Below, in pieces: positions 15,478-24,279 of a stretch of 64,000 nucleotides of DNA; the stretch's first letter is position 1; every line of letters begins with the position of its first letter. This DNA is from Paracandidimonas soli. GTDB lineage: Bacteria > Pseudomonadota > Gammaproteobacteria > Burkholderiales > Burkholderiaceae_B. The stretch lies in contig NZ_SMBX01000003.1 in assembly GCF_004342005.1 (NCBI RefSeq), positions 310,001-374,000 on the forward strand. Direction: 5' to 3'. Both the position numbers and the translations under genes were made by a program. Below the pieces are notes generated by a model. That model was not told the origin of the DNA and made no database searches. It worked only from the letters and a program-made list of their open reading frames with translations.

Positions 15478-18400
15478 TCAAGCGTCCAGCACGAGGTCTT
15501 CCGTGGGTATGGCCTGACAGGTGAGACACACCGATGGATCGTCCGGCTCTGCGCCATGCAAATGATGCACTTGTCCGGACACGATCCGGACCGCGCAGCT
15601 TTCGCATTGCCCGACGCGGCAGCCGCTGGGCATGGACAGCCCAAGGTCCTCCGCGAACTTGAGCAGAGTGCCGCGTTCCGCGGTCCATTGCGCCTTGGTG
15701 TTATCCGACTTGGTGAAACATACTTCAAAGCGCGCTGAGCTGTTGAGATCCACGGACGGGGGCGAACGGAACACCTCGCTGAAGATATCGAACGCCGGCA
15801 CGCCCCGCGCGCATAGTCCTTCGCGGATGCTGTCCATCATCGCGGGAGGGCCGCACATATAGAAGCGCACCCGGGCTTCGATCAAGTCGTCCGATACTGC
15901 ATGGGCTCCCAGCAGCTCAGGAGGGTCCGCGTCGCCCGCCAGTGGATGGCTGTAATAATTCCGGAGAATGAGGCGGGGCAATTGCTCGCAGATCTGTTGC
16001 AAACGGTCGCCGTATGCTGTCGACAGCCTGTTCCTGTTTGCGTAGTGCAGCCAGACTTCCGGCATGTCAGGCGCATCCAGTAATGATTCGAGATAGGATA
16101 GGAACGGTGTAATGCCGATCCCGCCGGCGAACAGGACGATAGGCTGTTCGGAATGCTCGGGGATGATGAACGATCCGCTCGGCGCTCCCACTTTGATGAT
16201 CGATCCCACGCGGGTGTTCGCATGCAGGTGGCCGGACATCGCTCCTTCCCAGGCTTCGCCGGATTCGTCCAGTCCGCGCTGGTGGCGTACCGCTATCCGG
16301 TAGTTTTGTCGCGAGGGGTCGCGTGCGGCGCCGATCAAGGAGTAGTTGCGCATGATTGCGGCGTCGTCGCCCAGCGGGACTTCGATGCCGATGTGCTGGC
16401 CCGGCCGATAGTCGGGCAGCGCGCCGCAGTCTTTGGGCGACAGAGTCAGTTCCAGTACGCCGTCGGCAACGCGGTTCATGGCGGAGACGAAGAAGTCGCG
16501 CCGTCCGGTCCACAGGCGTTGTCTCAGGTCGAATGCGGGATCCCGTTCGATGGCGCAGGGAAACTGGCGCATTGGCACCGAGCCGCTGATCGGATCCACC
16601 TTTTCCGCGGAAATCAGACCGTTGTAGTTGCTGTTGTCCGCTCCCCGAACGGGGTAGCCGGGCTCGCCGAGTTCCGGACATGCCTGCCACCAGCCGACAT
16701 CCGCATAGATGACGTCTTTCCTGAGGTGAGTATCGAGCGTCGCAATGAATCGCGCCGAGCCTGCAGGCGTCGTGATGCGGACCCAATCGCCCGGCTCGAT
16801 GTTTTTCTCCGCCGCCAGGAGGGGATTGATGATGGCCTCGGGCATTCTGGACCGTTTGCGCAGGGACGCAAGGGAACGGTGCTGGCTGTGGCAGTAGTAT
16901 CCGTTTTTCCGCGATGTAACCGTGAACGGATAAGTTTCCTGGCCGTCTTGCCGCATCCCGGACAGCAGATCGTCATGGCCGGGCAGGGGATCATAGCCGT
17001 GGCGGAACAGCAGTTCGGAATAAAGCTCTGCCCGCCTGGTCTGTGTATCGAAGCCGGAGACGCTATCGTTTTTTCCGTTGCCCTGGACGCCCGGTGCCGG
17101 AGGCAGGCTGTACTTCCTGTCGTGGTGAGCCAGCGGAAGGCGCATGCTGCCGCCTTCGCGGCGCAGGTCGGAGACTGTCACGCCCAGCGGCGACAATTGA
17201 TAATCCCAGCCCTTTTCCACTCGTCCGTCGAAGAACACGTCCTTCATGCCCAGCCGGCACGCCAGGTCGAACACGATCTCGTTGTCGGACCGGGATTCGC
17301 CGCGGGGCGTGACCATCCGTGGGCGCAGTTGCACCAGATCTTGCGCGGACTGGCTGATCTCGAAGCCGATGCGCAACCCTTCGCGCTCCCAGGGCGTGTT
17401 GACGGGCAGGAAGATATCGGCGTACCTGGAGGAAGGTGTTTCGAACAGATCGCAATGTACGTGGAACTCCAGTTGCCGGAATGCCGCCTGCGCCATGTCG
17501 ACGTCGGCCTGGGATGACAGCTGGTTGGTGCCGAAGCCCATGAATGCCCGTACGCGGTAGGGCTCCGCTGTCAGTATCGCCCGGTAGAGATCGCGGGCAA
17601 TCACCCAGCCCATCGCCGCCGGGCCGAGTGGGCGTTCTTTCAGGCCCAGCGCCTTCGCCCGCTGGGCTTCGGGGATCAGGTCCAGCCCGTTGACCGGCTT
17701 GACTGGCTGTCTGGCATACAGGCGATTCCCGCCCGGTGTATCGAAGCTGCCCGTCAATGCGTACAAGACGGCGATCGCCCTGTCCGTCTGGGTGGCGTTG
17801 GTGCTTTGCGCGACGCCCGACCATGAGTGATAGGCGATGGACGAGCTCTGCGCAATCAGGTTGGCTGCGGCCCGCAGGCTTGACTCCGCCACTCCCGTTA
17901 TCGCTTCGACATGGGCGGGAGAATATATGCTGCAGCGTTGTGCCAGCTTTTCCAGCACGGTATGGCAGACGGTCGGCCGGCCGTCGATCTCTACCACATA
18001 TTCTCCTTGCGATGCGAACGATGCCGCGCCTTGCGCACAGCCATGACGACGAGTGTCGTAGGGCACGGGCTGCATGGATTCCAGATCCCAGGCGACCCAG
18101 GCGTCGGGTTTTTCCGCGTCCGCCCATATGTCGCCCGCGCGCAGGAAGCGGCCGGTGTCGGCTCGCACCAGGAGCGGGGCATTGGTCCAGTCGCGAACGA
18201 ACGCATGGTCATAGCGCCCGGTGGACAGGAGCAGGTTGGCCAGGCCCAGCGCCAGTGCAGCGTCCGTTCCCGGCTTGACCTGCAGCCATGCGTCGGCTTC
18301 CGCCGCCAGCGCCGTGCGGCGCGGATCGACCACCACCAGGCGAGCGCCGGCGCGCCTGCCCTCGCCGATGGCATTGGCCTGGGCAAGCCATGTATTGGTG

Positions 18401-18927
18401 GGGTTGTGGCCCCATAGCAGTATGAGATCGGCGTTCGGGTAGTCGGCGACAGGGATGCCGCAACCGAACGTGAACATATGGGCGTAGTCCTTGTGCCAAT
18501 TACAGACTTCCGTCCCGTATGCGATATTCGGGCTGCCGAAAGCGCGCACGAACCGCTCGATCCAGTCGATGCTGTCGGACAATGGCGTGCCGCTGGGCGT
18601 GGTCACGCCGAACGCAACCGCCTCGGCGCCGCTTTCTTCGCGTATCTTGCCGAACCTGTCTGCGATTTCGTCGAGCGCCTGGTCCCAGGTGATCGGTTCC
18701 CAGCCTGGATCCGGAGAGCCTTTGGGAGTGGTCCGCCGCATGGGATGCAGGATGCGATGAGGGCTGTGCACGAGTTCGGGCGCGGCACGGCCTTTCGTGC
18801 ACATGGCGCTGCCGGTCGGGTGGCTGGTGTCGGGATCGACACGGACCAAAGTATCGTTGTGAACGGTGTTGATGGTTCCGCAACGCGAACGGCATAAGGT
18901 GCAATAGCCATGTTTCTGCGTTGACAT
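15478..18927 (-). CDS. Molybdopterin oxidoreductase fused to FAD/NAD reductase and 2Fe-2S ferredoxin
   Basis: A 1149-aa three-part enzyme. Residues 1 to about 790 form a MopB/DMSO-reductase-type catalytic unit: 4Fe-4S motif C9-x2-C12-x3-C16-x26-C43, a cysteine in YGTEVCNWHKD placed to ligate Mo/W, LLWGHNPTNT, and a C-terminal pterin-binding domain with NGYYCHSQHR. About 805-1050 is a phthalate-dioxygenase-reductase-type module: RNYSLIG (FAD), GGIGITP and CGPPAMM (NAD(P)). The last ~90 residues are a plant-type ferredoxin (CRVGQC-ES-C ... C). No Tat signal, so cytoplasmic. Electrons should pass from NAD(P)H through FAD and 2Fe-2S to 4Fe-4S and Mo, making it a self-contained reductase. ATG at 18927 has AAGGAG 10 nt upstream. 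The substrate is unknown. Confidence 0.9.
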   Translation of the reverse strand: MSTQKHGYCTLCRSRCGTINTVHNDTLVRVDPDTSHPTGSAMCTKGRAAPELVHSPHRILHPMRRTTPKGSPDPGWEPITWDQALDEIADRFGKIREESGAEAVAFGVTTPSGTPLSDSIDWIERFVRAFGSPNIAYGTEVCNWHKDYAHMFTFGCGIPVADYPNADLILLWGHNPTNTWLAQANAIGEGRRAGARLVVVDPRRTALAAEADAWLQVKPGTDAALALGLANLLLSTGRYDHAFVRDWTNAPLLVRADTGRFLRAGDIWADAEKPDAWVAWDLESMQPVPYDTRRHGCAQGAASFASQGEYVVEIDGRPTVCHTVLEKLAQRCSIYSPAHVEAITGVAESSLRAAANLIAQSSSIAYHSWSGVAQSTNATQTDRAIAVLYALTGSFDTPGGNRLYARQPVKPVNGLDLIPEAQRAKALGLKERPLGPAAMGWVIARDLYRAILTAEPYRVRAFMGFGTNQLSSQADVDMAQAAFRQLEFHVHCDLFETPSSRYADIFLPVNTPWEREGLRIGFEISQSAQDLVQLRPRMVTPRGESRSDNEIVFDLACRLGMKDVFFDGRVEKGWDYQLSPLGVTVSDLRREGGSMRLPLAHHDRKYSLPPAPGVQGNGKNDSVSGFDTQTRRAELYSELLFRHGYDPLPGHDDLLSGMRQDGQETYPFTVTSRKNGYYCHSQHRSLASLRKRSRMPEAIINPLLAAEKNIEPGDWVRITTPAGSARFIATLDTHLRKDVIYADVGWWQACPELGEPGYPVRGADNSNYNGLISAEKVDPISGSVPMRQFPCAIERDPAFDLRQRLWTGRRDFFVSAMNRVADGVLELTLSPKDCGALPDYRPGQHIGIEVPLGDDAAIMRNYSLIGAARDPSRQNYRIAVRHQRGLDESGEAWEGAMSGHLHANTRVGSIIKVGAPSGSFIIPEHSEQPIVLFAGGIGITPFLSYLESLLDAPDMPEVWLHYANRNRLSTAYGDRLQQICEQLPRLILRNYYSHPLAGDADPPELLGAHAVSDDLIEARVRFYMCGPPAMMDSIREGLCARGVPAFDIFSEVFRSPPSVDLNSSARFEVCFTKSDNTKAQWTAERGTLLKFAEDLGLSMPSGCRVGQCESCAVRIVSGQVHHLHGAEPDDPSVCLTCQAIPTEDLVLDA

Positions 18928-19064
18928 GGTGACGAGTCTCCTTCGGAGCATCCAATAGTTCGAGTTTCCAGCATCCTAAAAGATTTTCCATGATATTGCT
19001 AATATATATTCCGTAAATTGCAATATGGATATTATGCATATCACTATCTGGAAGAGGCCATGCA

Positions 19065-19976
19065 ATGCAATTGACTCTGCGGCAGTTCGAATACTTTCTT
19101 GCGCTTGCCGAAACAGGACAGGTGTCGAAAGCCGCCTTGCGGTGCAACGTGTCCCAGTCTTCCGTGACGGTGGCGCTGCGCAGCATGGAGCAGGCGCTGG
19201 GCGTCTCCCTGTTCATCCGGCATTCCAAGGGGTTGCGGCTGACCGAGGCGGGAGAGCGTTTCGTCAGCCATGCCCGTAACGTCACCAATGCCGCCGCGCG
19301 GGCCATAGAGGATGTACGGGCCGCTCCCAGCGATATGCACGGCCGGTTGCGTGTGGGCGTGACGGAAACGATCTCCGCTTACCTGATCCCCAGCGTACTT
19401 TCCATGGCGGAACAGCGCTTTCCGAACCTCCGGATCCAGGTGGTGGAAAGCGATCGGCCAAGCATCGAGCAAGCCCTCATGGATGGAAGCATCGACTTTG
19501 CCTTGCTGATCGTCTCCAATCTGGCGCGAGTCGATGCGCTGGAGTACCGCATCATGCTGCAGTCGCCGCGCCGGCTCTGGACTCCCCCCGATCATCCGCT
19601 CCAGCAGAAGTCCAAGGTCAGCTTGCGGGACATTGCACAATTCGACTACGTATTGCTGGACATGGACGAGCACGTCCACACGATGGAAAAGTACTGGCGC
19701 GATTACCGGCTCTGGCCGAACATCAGCTTCCAGAGCAAGTCGCTGGAAGCCGTCCGCAGCCTTGTTGCTTTCCAGAAGGGCGTCACCATTCTTTCAGACC
19801 TGGTCTACCGGCCATGGTCGCTGGAGGGCAGGCGTATTCTGCGCAGTGACGTCAGCGAGATCGTCCCCACGATGGATATCGGAGGGGTATGGCGGAAAAA
19901 CGACCGCCGGACCAAGAGCAGGGAGGCCTTGCTTGATTTCCTGCATGCGTCGATCAAGGCCCTGGCGCACGAGTGA
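19065..19976 (+). CDS. LysR-family transcriptional regulator
   Basis: A 303-aa LTTR: N-terminal winged helix (QLTLRQFEYFLALAETGQVSKAALRCNVSQSSVTVALRSME) and a two-lobed effector domain. GAAGAGG lies 7 nt before the ATG. It is divergent from the molybdenum-fusion operon across a ~137-bp A/T-rich gap, which marks it as that operon's likely activator. Relatives that act with Mo or NO-type enzymes are not distinguishable by eye. Confidence 0.92.
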   Translation: MQLTLRQFEYFLALAETGQVSKAALRCNVSQSSVTVALRSMEQALGVSLFIRHSKGLRLTEAGERFVSHARNVTNAAARAIEDVRAAPSDMHGRLRVGVTETISAYLIPSVLSMAEQRFPNLRIQVVESDRPSIEQALMDGSIDFALLIVSNLARVDALEYRIMLQSPRRLWTPPDHPLQQKSKVSLRDIAQFDYVLLDMDEHVHTMEKYWRDYRLWPNISFQSKSLEAVRSLVAFQKGVTILSDLVYRPWSLEGRRILRSDVSEIVPTMDIGGVWRKNDRRTKSREALLDFLHASIKALAHE

Positions 19977-20022
19977 AGGCGTTTGCCGCTTCCCCTGCGG
20001 GACCCAGGGGGCGGCGGCCGCA

Positions 20023-20508
20023 TCAGGCTTCGGTCCGCTTCAGGAATTGCGCAAAGGCCGCCAGGGTTTCCTTGCTGACGTGGTGCTCAATGCCCTCGGC
20101 GTCGCGCCGCGCGACGTCCTCGGGTATGCCCAGCGCGCGCAGGAAGTCCTCGACGATGCGGTGGCGGTCCCGGCTGGCATTGGCCAGCGCATTGCCCGCC
20201 TCGGTCAGCGTGATGCTGCCGTAGGGGCGTGCCTCGACCAGCCCGACGGAGATCAGGCGCTTGATCATTTTTGCGACGGTGGGCTGGGCGACGCCCAGTC
20301 TCTGGGCGATATCCATCTGCCTGGCCTTGCCTGTGTCTGCGATCAGGTCGGAGATGAGTTCGGTGTAGTCTTCCAGCAGTTCCTGCTTGCGGGCTTCCCG
20401 CACCTGGCGAAAGCTTTCCACCTGAACCCTGGCGTCCAGCAGTTCCTGACCATGGTCATGGCCTGTGGCGCTGGCGGAGGGTTGCTTGTCGTCTGTCATG
20501 GATGGCAT
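20023..20508 (-). CDS. mntR: Manganese-responsive regulator MntR (DtxR family)
   Basis: A 161-aa DtxR-family repressor. A histidine-rich N-terminus (GHDHGQE) leads into a winged helix (QMDIAQRLGVAQPTVAKMIKRLISVGLV, GSITLTEAG), then the dimerisation/metal helix (RHRIVEDFLRALGIPEDVARRDAEGIEHHVS) with Cys replaced by non-Cys residues and the E/H ligands expected of MntR. It lacks the SH3-like third domain of DtxR/IdeR. Proteobacterial MntR represses Mn uptake genes; none is next to it here. It converges with the LysR gene and has two palindromes upstream. Confidence 0.9.
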   Translation of the reverse strand: MPSMTDDKQPSASATGHDHGQELLDARVQVESFRQVREARKQELLEDYTELISDLIADTGKARQMDIAQRLGVAQPTVAKMIKRLISVGLVEARPYGSITLTEAGNALANASRDRHRIVEDFLRALGIPEDVARRDAEGIEHHVSKETLAAFAQFLKRTEA

Positions 20509-20580
20509 ACGGAGAGGATGGAAGTCCCGGACATTCTAGCCAATTTGGTCCGGCATCCATTTGATCTCCCTTAACGTATG

Positions 20581-20609
20581 GGGATTATCCCTAGAGCCTG
20601 TTAACAGGC
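20581..20609. promoter_or_regulatory. Two palindromes upstream of mntR
   Basis: GGGATTATCCC (20581-20591) and a perfect 14-bp palindrome GCCTGTTAACAGGC (20596-20609) lie back to back, about 75-100 bp upstream of mntR and just after the 38-aa gene's stop codon. They could be an operator or, in the second case, a weak hairpin terminator. No U-run is present. Confidence 0.35.
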
Positions 20610-20610
20610 C

Positions 20611-20727
20611 TTAGTCCAGGAAATACGGAAGGGAGGATGCCAGCAGGGCGAGGCCGGACAGGGTCAGCAGCGCCAGTGCGATCCTGCGGAACGCGAGGGG
20701 GGGGCTGATACGCTGCGTCCCGGTCAT
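20611..20727 (-). CDS. 38-aa membrane peptide coupled to the amidase gene
   Basis: Its ATG overlaps the amidase stop codon in the classical ATGA form (20724-20727), so ribosomes ending the amidase can restart here. The 38 residues begin MTGTQRISPPLAFRRI, follow with one clear hydrophobic helix (LALLTLSGLALLASSL) and end PYFLD. It has the shape of a single-pass inner-membrane microprotein with a positive N-terminal side. I recognise no family. It could also be the decayed end of a longer gene, but the coupling argues for translation. Confidence 0.45.
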   Translation of the reverse strand: MTGTQRISPPLAFRRIALALLTLSGLALLASSLPYFLD

Positions 20728-22013
20728 GCAATCATTGCCGAAATCCCGGCGGGACGCCGGTCCAGCCTGGCGTGCCAGATGTGGGCGAACGACAGCAGCG
20801 CATCATCCTGGTTCGGCTTGCCGACGAGCTGCACGCCCAGCGGCAGGCCCGTGGCGGACATGGCGATCGGCAGATGCAGGCACGGCCAGCCCAGCAGGGA
20901 CCACACCCGATTGAAGACGGACGATCCGGTCGAGCCCAGGCCTTCCGGCGCCTCGCCTGGTGCACTGGGCGTGAGTATCGCATCGTAGTCGGCAAAGCGC
21001 TCCTGCCAGCGAGCTTGCAGCGATGCGCGCTCCCGCATGCAGTCCAGATAGTGCCTGGCCGGAATGGCCAGGCCCCGCTCGATCGTTGCGCGCATTCCCT
21101 GGCTGAGCCGCTTCTCCCCCCGCTGGATGAAGGGCAGCATGCCGCGCGCCAGCTCATAGGCCATGATGTCTGCATGCAGCCCGGTCAGACGGGTCAGCCC
21201 TGCATCGGGCTCGTGCATTTCGACGGAGCCGCCCAGTCGTCGTATCTGGTCGGCGGCCTGCATCAGCGTTGCCTCTGCTCCGGCGGAAAGCGTGCCGAGA
21301 CTGCGGCTGGGCAGCAGAGCGATGCGCGGAAGCCTGTCCGCCGGCCACTGTGATGCTTCGTGGCCCGGCAGCAGCACACCCAGGATCCTGCGGGCCAGCG
21401 CGACATCGCGCGTGAACCAGCCGATGGTGTCGAGCGTTTCGCACAGCACCGTCATGCCGCCCCGATGGATGCTGCCGAAGCTGGGCTTGAACCCCACGAT
21501 GCCGTTGAATGCCGCAGGCCGGATCATGGAGCCGCCGGTCTGCGTGCCCAGCGCCATGGGCACCATGCCGGCCGCGACGGCTGCGGCGGAGCCGCTGGAC
21601 GAGCCGCCCGGCGTATGGGCTGTGTTCCATGGGTTGCGGGTCGGACCGGGTCCGACATAGGCGTATTCGGCCGTGACGGTCTTGCCGACGGGAATGGCGC
21701 CGGCCCGTCGGAGCTGGGCGACGGCCACGGCGTCGAAGGGACGCGGCTGCTCGTTTTCCGGCAGGGAAGCTCCGCAGCGCGTCGGCATGTTCCGGACGTC
21801 GATCACATCCTTGACGCCGAATGGCATGCCCGACAATGCGCCGCCGACCGTCTCGGAGGACTCCACGGAGTCCGGCAGCCAGGCCCAGGCCCGCAGGTTC
21901 CGGTCGCGTTTGCGGAGCTCATCCGGCAAGGATGCGATGTCCAGGGGCATGGCATCCGCCGGCGTGCTTGAAGTGGGCTTGTCGGAAAATCCTGTCTTGA
22001 CCATATGCTGCAT
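20724..22013 (-). CDS. Amidase (amidase signature family)
   Basis: A 429-aa amidase-signature enzyme with the Ser-cisSer-Lys triad: Lys in FGVKDVIDV, and the glycine/serine-rich block TPGGSSSGSAAAVAAG with GTQTGGSMIRPA. The C-terminal part (PLGVQLVGKPNQDDALL) is also typical. It hydrolyses a C-N amide bond in the cytoplasm; GatA is unlikely because gatB/gatC are absent and residues outside the signature are not GatA-like. It lies 18 bp downstream of a Bug binding protein, so an amide brought in through the tripartite tricarboxylate route is a reasonable guess. A divergent LysR at 23192 probably controls the pair. Confidence 0.88.
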   Translation of the reverse strand: MQHMVKTGFSDKPTSSTPADAMPLDIASLPDELRKRDRNLRAWAWLPDSVESSETVGGALSGMPFGVKDVIDVRNMPTRCGASLPENEQPRPFDAVAVAQLRRAGAIPVGKTVTAEYAYVGPGPTRNPWNTAHTPGGSSSGSAAAVAAGMVPMALGTQTGGSMIRPAAFNGIVGFKPSFGSIHRGGMTVLCETLDTIGWFTRDVALARRILGVLLPGHEASQWPADRLPRIALLPSRSLGTLSAGAEATLMQAADQIRRLGGSVEMHEPDAGLTRLTGLHADIMAYELARGMLPFIQRGEKRLSQGMRATIERGLAIPARHYLDCMRERASLQARWQERFADYDAILTPSAPGEAPEGLGSTGSSVFNRVWSLLGWPCLHLPIAMSATGLPLGVQLVGKPNQDDALLSFAHIWHARLDRRPAGISAMIA

Positions 22014-22031
22014 CGTATCCGTGGTAGTCAG

Positions 22032-23033
22032 TCAATTGACGCTGATGTTCTTTTCCTTTATCAGGCGGGCCCAGCGATCCGATTCCGATGCGATGAAGGC
22101 GCGGAAATCCTCGGGCGAGCCTCCAGCAACCTCTGCGCCCTGGGATTCGACTATTGCCTTGTATTCGGGATCCTGCAGCGCCTTGTTGATGGCGGTATTG
22201 AGCTGCCCGATGATTTCCGCGGGCGTGCCTGCGGGTGCAATAACGCCGAACCAGTTGGGTGCGACCATGCCGTCGATACCGAGTTCCTTGAAAGTCGGAG
22301 TATCCGGCAGAGCCTTCAGGCGCGATTCGGAAGCGACGGCCAGGGCGCGGATGCGCGGTTGGTCCCCGGCCATCTGTGGAATGAACAGGCTGGCCAGTTC
22401 GAGATAGAAGTCTACATTGCCCGCCATCAGGTCATTGACCGCCGGCGCGCCGCCCTTGTAGGGAACGTGGGTGGCGTTGAAGGACTGGGTGTCCTTGAAC
22501 AGCTCGCTGACCAGGTGCGATGCGCCGCCCGCGCCGGTGGAGGCATAGTTCAGTTTGTCGGGATGCTGTTTCGCATCGTCGATCAGCGCTTGCGCCGAAG
22601 CGTAGGGCGAGTTGCTGTTGACCCCCAGCACCATGGCGCCACGCTCGATCAGGGCGATGGGCTGCAGGTCGGTGTCAGGATTGAAAGGCAGGTTGTCGCC
22701 GTATAGGGAACGGTTGACCGACAGGGGCGCGAAGTTGCCCAGGCCGATGGTGTAGCCGTCCGGCTTGGCTCGCGTGATCAGGCTGGTGCCGATATTGCCG
22801 CTGGCGCCGGGCTTGTTCTCGACGACGACGGTCGTCTTCAGGTATTCGCCGATTTTCTGGGCCAGTTGGCGGGATCGCGTGTCGGAACTGCCGCCGGCGG
22901 CGTAAGGCACGATGAAAGTAATGGGCTGGGAAGGGTAGGAAGCGGTCTGGGCGTGGCTGCCCGTGGCGAAAGCCAGGGCCGAGCCGGCGAACAGCGCGAC
23001 CTGCGCCAGTTTTTTCAAGGGGAAAAGAGACAT
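22032..23033 (-). CDS. Bug-family tripartite tricarboxylate transporter substrate-binding protein
   Basis: A 333-aa periplasmic receptor with a signal peptide ending ATGSHAQ. Fingerprints: YPSQPITFIVPYAAGGSSDT, VENKPGASGNIGT, AKPDGYTIGLG, HVPYKGGAPAVNDL. The ATG at 23033 is selected because GGAGG lies 9 nt upstream; the two in-frame ATGs above it would put that site on or after the start. It is followed closely by the amidase gene and is divergent from the LysR gene at 23192. The ligand may be an amide or acid handled by the amidase. Confidence 0.92.
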   Translation of the reverse strand: MSLFPLKKLAQVALFAGSALAFATGSHAQTASYPSQPITFIVPYAAGGSSDTRSRQLAQKIGEYLKTTVVVENKPGASGNIGTSLITRAKPDGYTIGLGNFAPLSVNRSLYGDNLPFNPDTDLQPIALIERGAMVLGVNSNSPYASAQALIDDAKQHPDKLNYASTGAGGASHLVSELFKDTQSFNATHVPYKGGAPAVNDLMAGNVDFYLELASLFIPQMAGDQPRIRALAVASESRLKALPDTPTFKELGIDGMVAPNWFGVIAPAGTPAEIIGQLNTAINKALQDPEYKAIVESQGAEVAGGSPEDFRAFIASESDRWARLIKEKNISVN

Positions 23034-23191
23034 GATCTGCATCCTCCGATGGGCATGGCCGCCGCACGTCCGCACCGGCCATGTCTTGTTTCTGTTAATG
23101 GTGGGTCAGCGTCAAATGGTACGAATGGCTTACTATGTTGTCTAATATTGTTTTCCTTGGTTATTAATTCATTTTTCGACTTAATCAGGCA

Positions 23192-24070
23192 ATGATAGAC
23201 AGCCGTTTGCTCGATATGTTTTCCGTCGTTGCCGAAGAGCTTCATTTCGGACGCGCTGCCAGGCGATTGTTCATGACGCAGCCGCCGCTCAGCCAGAGCA
23301 TTCGGCGGCTGGAGGAACAGCTGGATGTACTTCTGCTGGAACGCTCAACGCGCAGCGTGAGCTTGACGCCCGCGGGGCGGGAGCTGCACCGGCGCGTGCA
23401 GCAATTGCAGTCGGAAGCTCGCGCCATGGTGCATGCCGTGCAGGCTGTGCATCGCGGCCTGACGGGAAGGCTGATCATCGGCTTGACTCCCAGTGCGGCG
23501 TATTCCGACCTGTCGGCATTGCTGCATGCGTTCCGGCAGCGGTATCCAGGAGTGATGCTGGACCTGCGCGAAATGAATTCGAGCGAGATGCCGACGGCCC
23601 TGCACAGGCAGCGGCTGGACGTCGCGTTCCTGAGGCCGCCGTTCGCCGATCCCGACCTGTCGCCCGTGACGGCCTACGAGGAGCCATTGGTCCTGGCGAT
23701 ACGGCAGGACCATCCCCTGGCGCAGCGAGAGTCCCTGTCGCTGCCGCAGGTCATGCAACTGGACCTGATCGGCTACGACCGGCAGCACTCGCGCTATTTC
23801 AGCCAGATCATGCAATTGGTGTCCGCCCGCGCGGGACGTCCCGCGCGTATCGTGCAGGAGAGCATGATCCCCAGCATCATGACACTGGTGGAGGCAGGCA
23901 TCGGCGCGGCCCTGGTGCCCGCATCGCTTGGGCGCATGCGCAGGGATACGCTGGCTTATCTGCCTGTAAGCGGGTTGGGGGATCTGAAGGCCGAACTGTT
24001 GCTGGCGAGGCTGCCCGACAATGAAAACCCGGCCATCGCGAACCTGCTGCAGCTGATGCGGGAGACCTGA
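23192..24070 (+). CDS. LysR-family transcriptional regulator
   Basis: A 292-aa LTTR with winged helix DSRLLDMFSVVAEELHFGRAARRLFMTQPPLSQSIRRLEEQ and a substrate domain of the CatR/BenM-like type (GLTPSAAYSDLSALL, RQRLDVAFLRPP). It is divergent from the Bug-amidase operon across ~158 bp and is its likely regulator. The ribosome site (AGGC) is weak. Confidence 0.92.
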   Translation: MIDSRLLDMFSVVAEELHFGRAARRLFMTQPPLSQSIRRLEEQLDVLLLERSTRSVSLTPAGRELHRRVQQLQSEARAMVHAVQAVHRGLTGRLIIGLTPSAAYSDLSALLHAFRQRYPGVMLDLREMNSSEMPTALHRQRLDVAFLRPPFADPDLSPVTAYEEPLVLAIRQDHPLAQRESLSLPQVMQLDLIGYDRQHSRYFSQIMQLVSARAGRPARIVQESMIPSIMTLVEAGIGAALVPASLGRMRRDTLAYLPVSGLGDLKAELLLARLPDNENPAIANLLQLMRET

Positions 24071-24107
24071 TGGGGTGGTCGGCCCGCGCAAATTTTTTGC
24101 TGGAATG

Positions 24108-24136
24108 TTGCATAACCAAAAAACGTAGGATATAAT
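24108..24136 (+). promoter_or_regulatory. Sigma-70 promoter of tRNA-Asn
   Basis: TTGCAT (24108-24113), a 17-nt spacer and a perfect TATAAT (24131-24136), ending 15 nt before the mature tRNA. Confidence 0.85.
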
Positions 24137-24151
24137 TTCTTTCTTTGCTGG

Positions 24152-24227
24152 TCCCCGATAGCTCAGTCGGTAGAGCGACGGACTGTTAATCCGCAGGTCA
24201 CTGGTTCGAACCCAGTTCGGGGAGCCA
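24152..24227 (+). tRNA. tRNA-Asn (anticodon GTT)
   Basis: A 76-nt cloverleaf including an encoded CCA. TCCCCGA at the 5' end pairs with TCGGGGA at the 3' end; D-loop AGCTCAGTCGGTAGAG; anticodon GTT at 24185-24187 in loop CTGTTAA; T-arm GGTTCGAACC. A strong promoter precedes it and a terminator follows. Its 3' side borders the acquired arsenic segment, a common insertion point, but I found no repeat of the tRNA end further right. Confidence 0.97.
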
Positions 24228-24245
24228 AAAATTCCGAAAGAAATC

Positions 24246-24279
24246 AAGCCCTTGGTGAGTCATCGTCAAGGGCTTTTTC
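24246..24279 (+). terminator. Rho-independent terminator after tRNA-Asn
   Basis: Stem AAGCCCTTG (24246-24254) with CAAGGGCTT (24267-24275), 12-nt loop, followed by TTTCT. Confidence 0.88.
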
